64,000 nucleotides of DNA from Litoditis marina (GCA_964036275.1 OZ038436.1:8547864-8611863); one strand, 5' to 3'. Counted from the first letter of the stretch, positions 1 to 12,658 are shown. The notes: generated by a model from the letters alone, not told the origin. Translations and numbers: made by a program.

Positions 1-990
1 GTTATGAGAGTTGGTAAAAATGGAAAAGTCGGTTCTGAGATTTTCAAAACAACTCAATGGCTACCGTATTCTGGCAATAAATACTACTAAACAAAATAAG
101 ACTTTTCACCGTGGCGATTTTCGACTACTCAATTTTAACGCAATTTATCGAGTGTTTTATGAACCCTACTCAGATTTCATGTAGCTGTAACTTGCCGGCC
201 ATGCGGCCGTGACCTTAGTGCTTTCTAACATGAATACAACTCGGATGGGAAACAAAGATGATGGTAACCAAAAATCGATAATATGATCTACCGCGAAGTT
301 GACTTTAGGCGAAATCGATATGAACCCCCTGTCTCCGAGAAAAAATTTGGCCCGATCGGCTCAAAACTCCTACCATGTATACTACTTCAAAATCTAAGGA
401 TGTCTTTTGGAGGAATTTCCGTGATATTGATTTATCGATTTTTTACAAAGGTTTTTATCTTGACCCCAAAATTTTTCGCTGTCCACCATTCACGGGGGAC
501 TCAATCAATTGTCGTGAAACTCGTGTAGTGTGCTTGACTCAACAAATGAATATGACTTTCAATTGGACAAAATCAATAATATCGACTTATCGATTAGTTA
601 GAGAGTTGACTAAATGGAAAAGTGAAAATTCAAACTACACCAATTCCTCCCTAATTTTCACATGACACTTTGTATAGACGATTACGTCAAGTCTCAAAAG
701 GATTTAAGTTCTAATTACGTTTGAAGCATTTTATTGATTATTTTATGTAAAAAACCTATTTTGGAGGATTATGTACTGACAAAACGGCTTGATGGATTTG
801 GATCAAACTTCAGCAATAGATCATACTTGATAAATAAATGGGACTTTCAATTGACAAAAATCGATAATATCGATTTATTGATTAGTTATGAAAATTTGTA
901 AAACTGAAAAATCTCAACATGTACAACTTTCAAAGACATCAAAGTAACTGTAAAAATGTTACAAACATAACAATTTCAAAAATGACAAAG
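1..990 (+). repeat. Right part of a hairpin-bounded repeat cassette
   Basis: Gene-free monomer repeat cut by the left window edge. It matches 2990-3979 at a constant offset of 2989 bp with only scattered substitutions seen, so it is one copy of a higher-order repeat. AT-rich anchors (ATCGATT or ATTGATT) sit at 434, 589, 733 and 877, spaced 155, 144 and 144 bp. Short open frames here reappear in the second copy simply because the DNA is duplicated; I see no codon-level constraint. Confidence 0.9.
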
Positions 991-1055
991 CCGCGGGGGT
1001 CTGGGGGGCACCCCCAGCTAGCGGGGCCCGCGGCGTCAGCCGCGGGACCGGCTAG
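991..1055 (+). repeat. GC-rich double-hairpin element 1 (type A, canonical)
   Basis: An abrupt GC island in AT-rich DNA. After a G-run, hairpin 1 (1001-1017) is a 7-bp stem, CTGGGGG/CCCCCAG, with loop GCA. Hairpin 2 (1018-1055) has an outer stem CTAGC/GCTAG, a G/G mismatch, two G-C pairs, a G/A mismatch, then an 8-bp inner stem CCCGCGGC/GCCGCGGG closed by tetraloop GTCA. The next cassette begins directly after it with TCACC. The layout recalls the double-hairpin elements known from chytrid mitochondrial DNAs, but I infer no homology. It could act as structured RNA, as a DNA cruciform, or as a recombination or mobile element. There is no T-tract, so it is not a classical intrinsic terminator. 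Confidence 0.9.
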
Positions 1056-2335
1056 TCACCACTACTATACCTAACAATATATACGTCACGTTTTTTCTCA
1101 ACATTTCAGCTCATCATTACATGTACGTAAACCTTGAAGCCTTCTAATTAAATTTCGTCGCTAATTAGTGCTGCTTTTGATCTATTGATTTTTGGTGATC
1201 ATTTTTATGGACCCTACTCAGATTTTACGTAGCTGTAACTTGCCAGCCATGCGGCCGTGACCTTAGTGCTTTCTAACATGAATACTACTCGGATGGGAAA
1301 CGAAGTTGATGAACACAAAAAATCGATAACTTGATCTACCGCAAAGTTGACTTTAGCGAAATTTCGGAGATAGGGGGTTCAGTAGGGGTATTTTTGGCTC
1401 CGATTCGTCCGAAACTGTTACCATGTATACCTCTTTCAATTCTAAGAAAAGTTTATTTTTTGTTTTCCGATCTTTTGATCTATTGATTTTTTATGACAGT
1501 TTTTATGTCACCCCTGAAAAAATCTGTGTTTCGTCACGCATGAACGACTGAACCAATTCAGATGAAACTTATAGGAGGTGCATAACACAAGAAATAAGTA
1601 TGAGTTTCAATTGTGAAAAATCGATAATATTGATTTATTGATTAGTTATGAGAGGTGTCAAAAACGCAAAAGTCGGTTGTGAAATTTTCAAACTGACGCG
1701 GTGGCTACCATATTCAAGAGCAATATACTACTAAACAAAATAAGACTTTCCAATGTAGCGATTTCTGATATATTGATTTTTACGCATTTTATCGATTGTT
1801 TTATGCAAATCTCCGTTTTTTCTCTACACTACTGTGAGCGCAAACGTTAACGAAGTGTTGTGAAAATTACGTGAGTGGCACAACTCATTGTTATCTTTTA
1901 TAAAATGTGAACAAAAAAATCGATAAATTGCATTATCGATTAGTTAGAGAGGTGCCCAAACGGAAACGTGAAAATTCAAACTGAACCAATTGCTTCCAAA
2001 TTTACACAGTAAACATGTTTACAACTACTCTGTCACATGCCTGAAGGAATATTGTTTTGATCCAAGTTCAAGCATTTTATTGATTATTTTATGTAAAAAA
2101 CCTATTTTCGAGGATGATGTACTGACAAAACGGCTTGATGAATTTGGGTCAAACTTCAGCAGTGGATCAGATTTAATAAATAAATAGGACTTTTAATTAA
2201 CAAAAATCGATAATATCGATTTATTGATTAGTTATATGAATTTGTAAAACTGAAATATCTCAACATATGCGTACTTTAAAACGTTAAAGTAACTGTAGAA
2301 ATGTTACGACCATAACAATTTCAAACATGACAAAG
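1056..2335 (+). repeat. Repeat cassette, about 9 monomers
   Basis: Begins TCACC then CTACTATA. The distance to the next cassette start is 1345 bp, about 9 x 149.5. Anchors lie at 1184, about 1330, 1482, 1637, 1772, 1935, 2079 and 2223. One copy of the motif ACTCGGATGGGAAAC is present near 1268. The cassette ends with the AACATGACAAAG lead-in that precedes most type A hairpins. No gene is visible. Confidence 0.9.
2204..2222 (+). repeat. Palindromic anchor motif (representative)
   Basis: AAATCGATAATATCGATTT is a perfect 9-bp inverted repeat around a single central A, followed by ATTGATTAGTTAT. Versions of it recur about every 149 bp through the window, which makes it the best landmark of the base monomer. 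ATCGAT cores resemble sites of some insect chromatin proteins (DREF/BEAF type), but no binding is shown here. Confidence 0.85.
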
Positions 2336-2400
2336 CCGCGGGGGTCTGGGGGGCACCCCCAGCTAGCGGGGCGCGCGGCGTCAGCCGCGGGACCGGCTAG
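2336..2400 (+). repeat. Double-hairpin element 2
   Basis: Same plan as element 1, but the 5' arm of the inner stem of hairpin 2 is CGCGCGGC while the 3' arm is GCCGCGGG. One G/G mismatch therefore interrupts the 8-bp stem. Loop GTCA. It reads as a chimera of the two arm types found elsewhere. Confidence 0.88.
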
Positions 2401-3979
2401 TCACCTATACTATACCTAACTCAAAGTCCCTAACGTTTTTTCTCAACATTTCAACTCGTCATTACATGTACGTATACCTTCAAGTGTTCTAAGTAATTTT
2501 CGTCGCGGAAAAGTTTTGCTTTTGATCTATTGATTTTTTATGATCATTTTTATGAACCCTACTCAGATTTCATGTAGCTGTAACTTGCCAGCCATGCGAC
2601 CGTGGCCTTTGTGCTTTCTAACATGAACACAACTCGGATGGGAAACAAAGATGATGGTAACAAAAAATCGATAATTTGATCTACCGCAAAGTTGACTTTA
2701 GCCGAAATCGTTATGAACCCCCTGTCTCCGAGAAAAAATTTGGCTCTATCGGCTCAAAACTCCTACCATGTATACTACATCAAAATCTAAGGATGTCTTT
2801 TGAAGGAATTTTCCTAATATTGATTTATCGATTTTTTACAATGGTTTTTATTTTGACCCAAAAATTTTTCATTGTCTACCATTCACGTAGGACTCAATCA
2901 ATGATCATGAGACTCGTGAAGTGTGCTTGACTCAACAAATGAATATGACTTTCAATTGGAAAAAATCGATAATATCGATTTATTGATTAGTTCTGAGAGT
3001 TGGTAAAAATGGAAAAGTCGGTTCTGAGATTTTCAAAACAACTCAATGGCTACCATATTCTGGTAATAAATACTACTAAACAAAATAAGACTTTTCACCG
3101 TGGCGATTTTCGACTACTCGATTTTGACGCAATTTATCGAGTGTTTTATGAACCCTACTCAGATTTCACGTAGCTGTAACTTGCCAGCCATGCGGCCGTG
3201 ACCTTAGTGCTTCTCAACATCAATACAACTCGGATGGGAAACAAAGATGATGGTAACCAAAAATCGATAATATGATCTACCGCGAAGTTGACTTTAGGCG
3301 AAATCGATATGAACCCCCTGTCTCCGAGAAAAAATTTGGCCCGATCGGCTCAAAACTCCCACCATGTATACTACTTCAAAATCTAAGGATGTCTTTTGGA
3401 GGAATTTCCGTGATATTGATTTATCGATTTTTTACAAAGGTTTTTATCTTGACCCCAAAATTTTTCGCTGTCCACCATTCACGGGGGACTCAATCAATTG
3501 TCGTGAAACTCGTGTAGTATGCTTGACTCAACAAATGAATATGACTTTCAATTGGACAAAATCAATAATATCGACTTATCGATTAGTTAGAGAGTTGACT
3601 AAATGGAAAAGTGAAAATTCAAACTACACCAATTCCTCCCTAATTCTCACATGACACTTGGTATAGACGATTACGTCAAGTCTCAAAAGGATTTAAGTTC
3701 TATTTACGTTTGAAGCATTTTATTGATTATTTTATGTGAAAAACCTATTTTGGAGGATTATGTACTGACAAAACGGCTTGATGGATTTGGATCAAACTTC
3801 AGCAATAGATCATATTTGATAAATAAATGGGACTTTCAATTGACAAAAATCGATAATATCGATTTATCGATTAGTTATGAAAATTTGTAAAACTGAAAAA
3901 TCTCAACATGTACAACTTTCAAAGACATCAAAGTAACTGTAAAAATGTTACAAACATAACAATTTCAAACATGACAAAG
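2401..3979 (+). repeat. Repeat cassette, about 11 monomers
   Basis: The distance to the next cassette start is 1643 bp, 298 bp more than the preceding cassette. From 2990 onward it is the second copy of 1-990. The ACTCGG motif occurs at 2632 and 3228, 596 bp apart, which is four monomer lengths. No coding region is seen. Confidence 0.9.
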
Positions 3980-4043
3980 CCGCGGGGGTCTGGGGGGCAC
4001 CCCCAGCTAGCGGACGCGCGGCGTCAGCCGCGTGGCCGGCTAG
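3980..4043 (+). repeat. Double-hairpin element 3 (variant)
   Basis: Hairpin 1 is canonical. Hairpin 2 has inner arms CGCGGC/GCCGCG around GTCA, then a G-T (wobble as RNA) and a C-G pair. One base is lost on the 5' side, but the outer CTAGC/GCTAG stem survives with a one-base bulge. Confidence 0.85.
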
Positions 4044-5322
4044 TCACCACTACTATACCTAACTCAAACTATGTGACGCTAAAGTTGCTTCGATTGGTCC
4101 ACAACTTACAGAGTGCATACCTTCAAGTCTTCTAAGTAAATTTCGTCGCTAAAAATTTTTTCTTTTGATCTATCGATTTTTGGTGATCATTTTTATGGAC
4201 CCTACTCAGATTTCACGTAGCTGTAACTTGACAGCCATGCGGCCGTGACCTAAGAGCTTTCTAACATGAATACTACTCGGATGGGAAACAAAGTTGATGA
4301 ACACAAAAAATCGATAACTTGATCTACCGCGAAGTTGACTTTAGCAAAATTTCGGAGACAGGGGGTTCAGTAGGGGTATTTTGGTCTCCGATTTCTCTGA
4401 AACTGTTACCATGTATACCTCTTTCAATTCTAAGAAAAGTTTATTTTTTGTTTTCCGATCTTTTGATCTATTGATTTTTTATGACAGTTTTTATGTTACC
4501 CTTGAAAAAATCTGTGTTTCGTCACGCAAGAATGACTGAACCAATTCAGATGAAACTTATAGGAGGTGCATAACACAAAAAATAAATATGAGTTTTAATT
4601 GTAAAAAATCGATAATATTGATTTATTGATTAGTTGTGAGACGTGTCAAAAACGCAAAAGTCAGTTGTGAAATTTTCAAACTAACGCGGTTGCTACCATA
4701 TTCGAGTGAAATATATTACTAAACAAAATAAGACTTTCAAATGTAGCGATTTCTGATATATTGATTTTTACGCATTTTATTGATTGTTTTATGAAAATCT
4801 CCATTTTTTCTCTGCACTACTGTAAGCGCATACGTTAACGTAGTGCAGTAGAAGTTGTGTAAGTAGCACAACTCATTGTTGTCTCCTATTTGATGTAAAC
4901 AAAAAATCAATAAATTGCATTATCGATTAGTTAGAGAGGTGCCCAAACGGAAAAGTGAAAATTCAAACTGCACCAATTGCTCCCAAATTTTCATATTTTA
5001 CATGATAACAACTACTCCGTTACATGCCTGAAGGAATAATGTTTTGATTCAAGTTCAAGCATTTTATTGATTATTTTATGTAAAAAACCTATTTTCGAGG
5101 ATGATGTACTGACAAAACGGCTCGATGGATTTGGGTCAAACTTCAGCAGTAGATCATATTTGATAAATGAATAGGACTTTTAATTACCAAAAATCGATAA
5201 TATTGATTTATTGATTAGGTATAGACATTTGTAAAACTGAAATATCTCAACTTATGCATACTTTAAAACGTTAAAGTAACTGTAGAAATGTTACGACCAT
5301 AACAATTTCAGACATGACGAAG
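4044..5322 (+). repeat. Repeat cassette, about 9 monomers
   Basis: Start-to-start length 1344 bp. It is collinear with the cassette at 1056 (offset about 2988 bp) but more diverged, especially in the first 100 bp. It has one ACTCGG block and the same end module. Nothing coding is seen. Confidence 0.88.
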
Positions 5323-5387
5323 CCGCGGGGGTCTGGGGGGCACCCCCAGCTAGCGGGGCCCGCGGCGTCAGCCGCGGGACCGGCTAG
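5323..5387 (+). repeat. Double-hairpin element 4 (type A)
   Basis: Same stems and loops as element 1: hairpin 1 with loop GCA, hairpin 2 inner stem CCCGCGGC/GCCGCGGG with loop GTCA, ending CCGGCTAG. Confidence 0.9.
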
Positions 5388-6963
5388 TCACCACTACTAT
5401 ACCAAACTCAAACTAGGTGACGCTCAAGTTGTCACGATTTGTCCATAACTTACAGAGTGCATACCTTCAGGTCTTTTAAGTAATTTAAGTCGCTAAAAAT
5501 TTTTTCTTTTGATCTATTGATTTTTGGTGATCATTTTTATGGACCCTACTCAGATTTCACGTAGCTGTAACTTGCCAGCCATGCGGCCGTGACCTCAGAG
5601 CTTTCTAACATGAACACAACTCGGATGGGAAACAAAGATGATGGTAACGAAAAATCGATAATTTGATCTACCGCGAAGTTGACTTTAGCAAAAATTCGGT
5701 TATAGGGGGTTCAGTAGGGGTATTTTTGTCTCCGATTCGTCTGAAACTGTTACCATGTATACCTCTGTCAATTCTAAGAAAATAATTTTTCCAGAAACTG
5801 TTCATATTGATTTATTGATTTTTTATGACGGTTTTTAAAATTTTGCTAAAATTTCTTATAGCTGTAACTTACCAGCCATGCAACCATGGCCCACGTGCTT
5901 TCTAACATGAATACAACTCGGATGGGAAACAAAGTTGATGACAACAAAAAATCGATATATTGATCTACCGCGAAGTTGACTTTAGCGAAATTTTGGTTAT
6001 AGGGGGTTCAGCAGAGGTATTTTTGGCTCTGATCTCTCTGAAACTTCTACCACGTGTACAACTAAGAATCATAAGAGAGTATTTTTCTGGAAAACTTCTA
6101 ATATTGATTTATCGATTTTTTATGAGAGTCGTTATGTCACCCCAGGAAAATTCCGTTTTTCGTCATTCATGAATGACTGATCCAATTGCGATGAAACTTA
6201 TATAGTATGCATAACATCAGAAATGAATAGGAGTTTCAATTGAAGAAAATCGATAATATCGATTTATTGATTAGTTATGAAAGGTGGCAAAAACATGAAA
6301 GTCGGTTGTGAAATTTTCAAATTAACGCGGTTGTTACCATATTTTAGTGAAATATACTACTAAACAAAATAAGACTTTCCAATGTAGCGAGTTCTGATAT
6401 ATTGATTTTTACGCATTTTATCGATTGTTTCATGAAAATCTCCATTTTTTCTCTGCACTACTGTGAGCGCATACGTTAACGTAGTGCTGTAGAAGTCGTG
6501 TAAGTAGCACAACTCAATATTGTCTTCTATATGATGTAAACAAAAAATCGATAAATTGCATTATCGATTAGTTAGAGAGGTGCCAAAACGGAAAAGTGAA
6601 AATTCAAACTGGACCAATTGCTCCCAAATTTTCATATTTTACATGTTAACAACTACTTTGTCACATGCCTGAAGGAATATTGTTTTTTTCTAAGTTCAAG
6701 CATTTTATTGATTATTTTATGCAAAAAACCTATTTTCGAGGACGATGTACTGATAAAACCGCTCTATGGATTTAGATCAAACTTCAGTAGTAGATTATGT
6801 TTAATAAATGAATAAGACTTTTAATTAACAAAAATCGATAATATCGATTTATTGATTAGTTATGGAAATTTGTAAAACTGAAATATCTCAACTTATGCAT
6901 ACTTTAAAACGTTAATGTACCTGTAGAAATGTTACGACCATAACAATTTCAAACATGACAAAG
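5388..6963 (+). repeat. Repeat cassette, about 11 monomers
   Basis: Start-to-start 1641 bp. Resembles the preceding 1344-bp cassette with one additional dimer of 297 bp: the ACTCGG block appears twice, at 5619 and 5916. No gene is visible. Confidence 0.88.
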
Positions 6964-7028
6964 CCGCGGGGGTCTGGGGGGCACCCCCAGCTAGCGGGGC
7001 CCGCGGCGTCAGCCGCGGGACCCACTAG
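6964..7028 (+). repeat. Double-hairpin element 5 (CCCACTAG ending)
   Basis: Type A stems and GTCA loop, but the 3' end is ACCCACTAG instead of ACCGGCTAG. The G/G mismatch of the outer stem becomes a G-C pair, while a neighbouring C-G pair becomes C/A, so the number of pairs is kept. Confidence 0.88.
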
Positions 7029-8600
7029 TCACCCTACCTATATATAAGATGCTAGTGGTAACCTAGGAATTGCTACGATTCCCTCGTAACTTCTATACAG
7101 TATACTAGAGACTTATTTAAGGTGATCGCCCCCGTACAAATTTTGAGTTAGGGCCTTAATGATTTTATATGATCTTTCATATGACACCTACTCAGATTTC
7201 ACGTAGTTGTAACTGGGCAGCCATTCGGCTGTGACCTTAGTGCTTCCTAACATCAATACAACTCGGATGGGAAACAAAGTTGATGACAACAAAAAATCGA
7301 TATATTGATCTACGGCGAAGTTGACTTTAGTCGAAATCGATATGAACCCCCTGTCTCCGAGAAAAAATTTGACCTGATCAACTCAAAACTCTTACCACGT
7401 ATACTACTTCAAAATCTAAGGGTACCAATTTTCTAAAAAACTCTGATATTGATTTATTGATTTTTTATGACTGTTTCTATGATGCCTACTTAAATTTCAT
7501 GTAGCTGTAATTTACCAGCCATGCGGCCGTGACTTTAGTACTGCCTAACATCAATACAACTCGGATGGGTTACGAAGTTGATGACAACAAAAAATCAATA
7601 TATTGATCTACGACGAAGTTGACTTTAGCGAGATTTCGGTTATAGGGGGTTCAGCAGGGGTATTTTTGGCTCCGATTTGTCTGAAACTGCTACCATGTAT
7701 ACCTCTTCCAATTCTAAGAAAAGTTCTTTTTTAAATTTTCTTAATATTGATTTATTGATTTTTTATGACGGTTTTTAGGTGACCATCAGAAATTTACGTT
7801 GTTCACCATTCAACGATGACTGAACCAATTGTCATGGAACTTGACTGGTGAACACAACACAAGAAATTAATATGAGTTTCAATTGGAAAAAATCGATAAT
7901 ATCGATTTATCGATTAGTTATGGGAGGTGTCAAAAATGGAAATGTCGGTTGAGAAATTTTCAAACTTGCGCGATGGATATCATATTCGAGTCAGAGGTAC
8001 TACTAAACAAACGAATAGTTTTCATCGAGGCGATTTTCGATTCAGGCCCTAACGACTTTTTTAGACCCTGTCAAAGTGAAAACATGAAAACTTCCAACTT
8101 TTGTAGCCGATCTAATAAGTACTTTGGAGTCAATCGGCTTACAGAATTTACATAACTTTTGTAGCTAACAAAACTTATAGTTGCAAAAATCGATAATATC
8201 GATTTATCGATTAGTTATGAAATCGTCAAAATGACAGGATGGAATTTCAAAATAGTTCAATTCGTCTCAAACTTGGCCAGTTAATATGTTACAGACTGTG
8301 AACCAAGACTGTCAAGTTTCATAAGTTTTATTTACAGTTAACGTATTTTATGATCAATTTTATGATAAAAACCCAAATCCATGGTACTTGTACTGAAAAG
8401 ACCGTTAGAACTGTGATAATGAAGTCTTAACAGTTGAACGTCATGTGAATAATGAACAAAGTTTATAATTGGACAAAATCGATAATATCGATTTATTGAT
8501 TAGATATGACTAAAACTATAATATTGAAAAACTGATATTTGTCTTTGAGAATTCGTCGATGGAATGACATTAATTACACATATTCATCTTAACCAAACGA
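7029..8600 (+). repeat. Repeat cassette with two 298-bp dimers
   Basis: Start-to-start 1634 bp. The ACTCGG block is at 7261 and 7559, exactly 298 bp apart. The later part (from about 7880) holds another monomer family with the phrase TAGGCCCTAACGACTTTTTT. The end has the AACCAAACGAG lead-in that always goes with the CGCGCGGC hairpin type. Same family as the cassettes at 10309 and 17113. Confidence 0.9.
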
Positions 8601-8662
8601 GGGGGGTCTGGGGGGCACCCCCAGCTAGCGGGGCGCGCGGCGGCAGCCGCGCGACCCACTAG
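8601..8662 (+). repeat. Double-hairpin element 6 (type B)
   Basis: Hairpin 2 inner stem is CGCGCGGC/GCCGCGCG with loop GGCA: both arms have changed together relative to type A. Ends CCCACTAG. The lead-in is AACCAAACGAG. Confidence 0.9.
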
Positions 8663-10242
8663 TCACCTATATCATAATAAAGTATAACTGTAATACATTT
8701 AAACTGCTTCAATACCTACACAACTTACAACATACATACGTTAGACAATTCTAAGCAATTCGGCTCGCGCCCTTTTTATTCAAATTGATTCATTGATTTT
8801 TAGTGATCTAAAGTATGACCCCTACTTAGATTTCACGTAGCTGTAACTTGTCAGCCATGCGGCTGTGACCCTAATGCTTCTCAACATCAACATAACTCGG
8901 ATGGGAAACAAAGATGATGACAACAAAAAATCGATAATTTGATCTACCGCGAAGTTGACTTTAGCGAAAATTCGGTTATAGGGGGTTCAGTAGGGGTATT
9001 TTTGTCTCCGATTTGTCTGAAACTGTTACCATGTATACCTCTTTGAATTCTGAGGAAACCATTTTTCTAAAAATTGTTGATATTGATTTATTGATTTTTT
9101 ATGACGATTTTTAAAATTTTCCTAAAATTTATTACAGTCGTAACTTGTCAGCCATGCGGCCGTGACCTTATTGCTTCCCAACATCAACACAACTCGGATG
9201 GGAAACAAAGATGATGAAAGCAAAAAATCGATAACTTGATCTACCGCAAAGTTGACTTTAGCAAAATTTCGGTTATAGGGGGTTCAGCAGAGGTATTTTT
9301 GCGTCCGATTTGTCTGAAATTTCAACCATTTGTATAACTAACAAACTTACGGATGGAATTTCATGGAAAATATCTGATATTAATTTATCGATTTTTTATG
9401 ACGGTTTTTAGGTGACCCCCAAAAATTTTCATCGTTCACCATTCAATAGCGACTGGACCAATTGTCGTGAAACTTGACTGGTGAACATAACACAAGAAAT
9501 GAATATGACCTTCAATTGACAAAAATCGATAGTATCGATTTATTGATTAGTTATAAATGGAGTCAAAAATGACAAAGTCGGTTCTGAAATTTTCAAACTT
9601 GTTCGATTGTTACCATATTTGAATGTGCAATACTACTAAACAAAATAAAAGTTTTCATCGAGGCGATTTTTGAGATATCGATTTTATCGCAAGTTATCGA
9701 TTGTTTCATGAAAATGTTATTTTTTTTCTCGAGCTACTGTGCCCGTATATGTGTACGTGGTTTTGTACAAGTTGTGTAAGTAACACAACTTCATACCTTC
9801 TTCAATGTGATGTAAACAAAAAATCGATAAATTGCATTATCGATTAGTTAGAGAGGTGCCAAAACGGAAAAGTGAAAATTCAAACTGGACCAATTGCTCC
9901 CAAATTTTCCTATTTTACATGTTAACAACTACTCTGTCACATGCTCAAAGGAATATTGTTTTGAATCAAGTTCAAGCATTTTATTGATTATTTTATACAA
10001 AAAACCTATTTTCGAGGACGATGTACTGACAAAACGGCTCGATGGATTTAGATCAAACTTGAGCAGTTGATCATACTTGATAAATAAATAGGACTTTCAA
10101 TTAACAAAAATCGATAATATCGATTTATTGATTAGTTATGGAAATTTGTAAAAATGAAAAAGCTCAACATATGCATACTTTAAAAACGTTAAAGTAACTG
10201 TAGAAATGTTACGACCATAACAATTTTGAACATGACTAAAAA
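8663..10242 (+). repeat. Repeat cassette with two dimers
   Basis: Start-to-start 1646 bp, about 11 monomers. ACTCGG blocks at 8895 and 9192 (297 bp apart). The end modules match those of the cassettes before elements 2, 4 and 5. No gene is visible. Confidence 0.88.
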
Positions 10243-10308
10243 GGGGGGGTCTGGGGGGTCACCCCCCCAGCTAGCGGGGCCCGCGGCGTCAGCCGCGGGA
10301 CCGGCTAG
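10243..10308 (+). repeat. Double-hairpin element 7 (type C, longer hairpin 1)
   Basis: Hairpin 1 is lengthened to 8 bp, CTGGGGGG/CCCCCCAG with loop TCAC: one G and one C were gained on opposite arms. Hairpin 2 is type A with GTCA. The lead-in is CATGACTAAAAAGG. Confidence 0.9.
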
Positions 10309-11582
10309 TCACCCTACCTATATATAAAGATGACTCGGTAACCTAGGAATTGCTACGATTCCCTCGTAACTTCTATACAGTATACTAGAGACTTATTTAA
10401 GGTGATTGCTCCCGTACAAATTTTGAGTTAGGGCCTTAATGATTTTATATGATCTTTAGTATGACACCTACTCAGATTTCACGTAGTTGTAACTGGACAG
10501 CCATGCGGTTGTGACCTTAGTGCTTCCTAACATCAATACAACTCGGATGGGAAACAAAGTTGATGACAACAAAAAATCGATAACTTGATCTACGGCGAAG
10601 TTGACTTTAGCGAAATTTCGGTTATAGGGGGTTCAGCAGGGGTATTTTTGGCTCCGATCTGTCTGAAACTGTTACCATGTATACCTCTTTTAATTCCAAG
10701 AAATGCACTTTTCTAAAAAATTCTGATATTGATTTATTGATTTTTTATGACGGTTTTTAGGTGACCCTCAGAAATTTACGTTGTTCACCATTCAACGATG
10801 ACTGAACCAATTGTCATGAAACTTGACTGGTGAACACAACACAAGAAATTAATATGAGTTTCAATTGGAAAAAATCGATAATATCGATTTATCGATTAGT
10901 TATGGGAGGTGTCAAAAATGGAAATGTCGGTTGAGAAATTTTCAAACTTGCGCGATGGATACCATATTTGAGTCAGAGGTACTACTAAACAAATAAAAAG
11001 CTTTCATCGAGGCGATTTTTGATTTAGGCCCTAACCACTTTTTTAGACCCTGTCGAAGTGAAAAAATGAAAATTTCCAACTTTTGTAGCCGACCTAATAA
11101 GTATTTTGGAGTCAATCGGCTTACAGAATTTACATAACTTTTGTAGCTTACAAAACTTATATTTGCAAAAATCGATAATATCAATTTATCGATTAGTTAT
11201 GAAATCGTCAAAATGACAGGATGGAATTTCAAAATAGTTCAATTCGTCTCAAACTCGGTCAGTTAATATGTTACAGACTGTGAACCAAGACTGCCAAGTT
11301 TCATAAGTTTTATTCACGGTTATCGTATTTTATGATCAATTTTATGATAAAAACCCAAATTCATGGTACCTGTACTGAAAAGACCGTTAGAGCTGTGATA
11401 ATGAAACCTTAATAGTTGAACGTCATGTGAATAATGAACAAAGTTTATAATTGGACAAAATCGATAATATTGATTTATTGATTAGATATGACTAAAAATA
11501 TAATATTGAAAAACTGATATTTGTCTTTGAGAATTCGTCGATGGAATGACATTAATTACACATATTCATCATAACCAAACGA
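10309..11582 (+). repeat. Repeat cassette with one dimer
   Basis: Start-to-start 1336 bp, 298 bp shorter than its relative at 7029. It has a single ACTCGG block at 10541. From about 10850 it closely follows 7880-8600. It ends with the type B lead-in. Confidence 0.9.
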
Positions 11583-11644
11583 GGGGGGTCTGGGGGGCAC
11601 CCCCAGCTAGCGGGGCGCGCGGCGGGAGCCGCGCGACCGGCTAG
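11583..11644 (+). repeat. Double-hairpin element 8 (type B)
   Basis: Inner stem CGCGCGGC/GCCGCGCG with loop GGGA, a GNRA-class tetraloop if transcribed. Ends CCGGCTAG. Confidence 0.9.
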
Positions 11645-12592
11645 TCACCTATACTATACTACAGTAGGTAAGAGGGTTTTCAAACCGTTTCAAATTGTCC
11701 ATAACTGATAGTGTAGATAGGAAATCCAATTCAATTCGATTTGACCTGTGCACTTTTTGTTCAAATCGATTTATTGATTTTTAATGATCTAAAATAGAAA
11801 AATGAAATTTTGCGATTTCAGACCCCAAACTCCGTCAGCATAAACTAGAGACTACTTTAAGGTTTTTGAGAGGTATACTTTTTTTTCTTTTGCGTTTAAA
11901 GTTTTTTATAACAATTTTTACGAAAAATAAATCTCAAGCTCATGCTGTTCTGCACCAACCAGGCAGTGTCAGGTCGCGTAGTTCAGTATCCATGACTCAC
12001 TTGAGCGACAGTTCAAGATGGTAATAAAATAAAATCGATATATCGATTTATCGATTAGTTGGAAAGTTGCCAAAAACAGTGTAAAAATTTTCAAACTCAT
12101 CAGATTTGCACCAAATTTCAACCATGTATTTGTCTAACTAAAATAAGATTTTTCACCGAGGCGATTTCTTTTAAATCGTGTTTGCGCCGTGCTATGATCC
12201 TTTGAGTGAGCGAAAACTGCAAATCACGTCTCTGTTACGTGAAAACGGCTGAACCAGTTCCAATCAAACATACATGTATGAACAGTGTGCAACAAGACAA
12301 ATAAGATTTTGAATGAATTTAATCGATATTATCGATTTTTCGAAAGTTATGGAACTTTGAAAACTGACCGAAAATTTTTCAAAAAAGTTCGATACGTCTG
12401 AAACTTTGTCATGTTCAACGGTATACTTGATTGAATCACTATGCAAAAAATTGGAGATGTTCATCGAGTAGTTTTTGAGAAATTCATAATTCAAGATACC
12501 AACCCGTACTATGTACGGCGCAACGAGAAAATTTCAAAACTGCTCAAATGATGAAATTATGTACTTTAAACTTAATTAAACATGACTAAAAA
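11645..12592 (+). repeat. Repeat cassette, short and diverged
   Basis: Start-to-start 1014 bp, not a clean multiple of 149.5. The monomers are more diverged than in neighbouring cassettes. Its end, with CCGTACTATGTACGG at 12504 and a conserved run up to the hairpin lead-in, is shared with the cassette ending at 26743. Confidence 0.85.
12504..12518 (+). repeat. CCGTACTATGTACGG short inverted repeat
   Basis: CCGTA and TACGG arms around a 5-base loop, followed by CGCAA. It occurs in five separate cassettes (also 26657, 37751, 39945, 41613) and is better conserved than its surroundings. Confidence 0.75.
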
Positions 12593-12658
12593 GGGGGGGT
12601 CTGGGGGGTCACCCCCCCAGCTAGCGGGGCCCGCGGCGTCAGCCGCGGGACCGGCTAG
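12593..12658 (+). repeat. Double-hairpin element 9 (type C)
   Basis: Same as element 7: 8-bp hairpin 1 with loop TCAC, type A hairpin 2, CCGGCTAG ending. Confidence 0.9.

Noticed and set aside
283..528. Recurrent open frames beginning MIYR(E/K)VDF at 283, 2676, 3272, 5960, 28691 and 46266
   Set aside because: They begin at GATCTACCGCGAAGTTG inside the monomer. Most monomer copies have TTG instead of ATG there, and later parts are frameshifted relative to each other.
991..1042. G-quadruplex from the G-runs of the element
   Set aside because: The G-runs are each opposed by C-runs that covary with them in length, so hairpin pairing is the better explanation. G4 formation cannot be excluded.
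991..1060. GC element as a rho-independent terminator
   Set aside because: No T-tract follows either hairpin and there are no genes to terminate.
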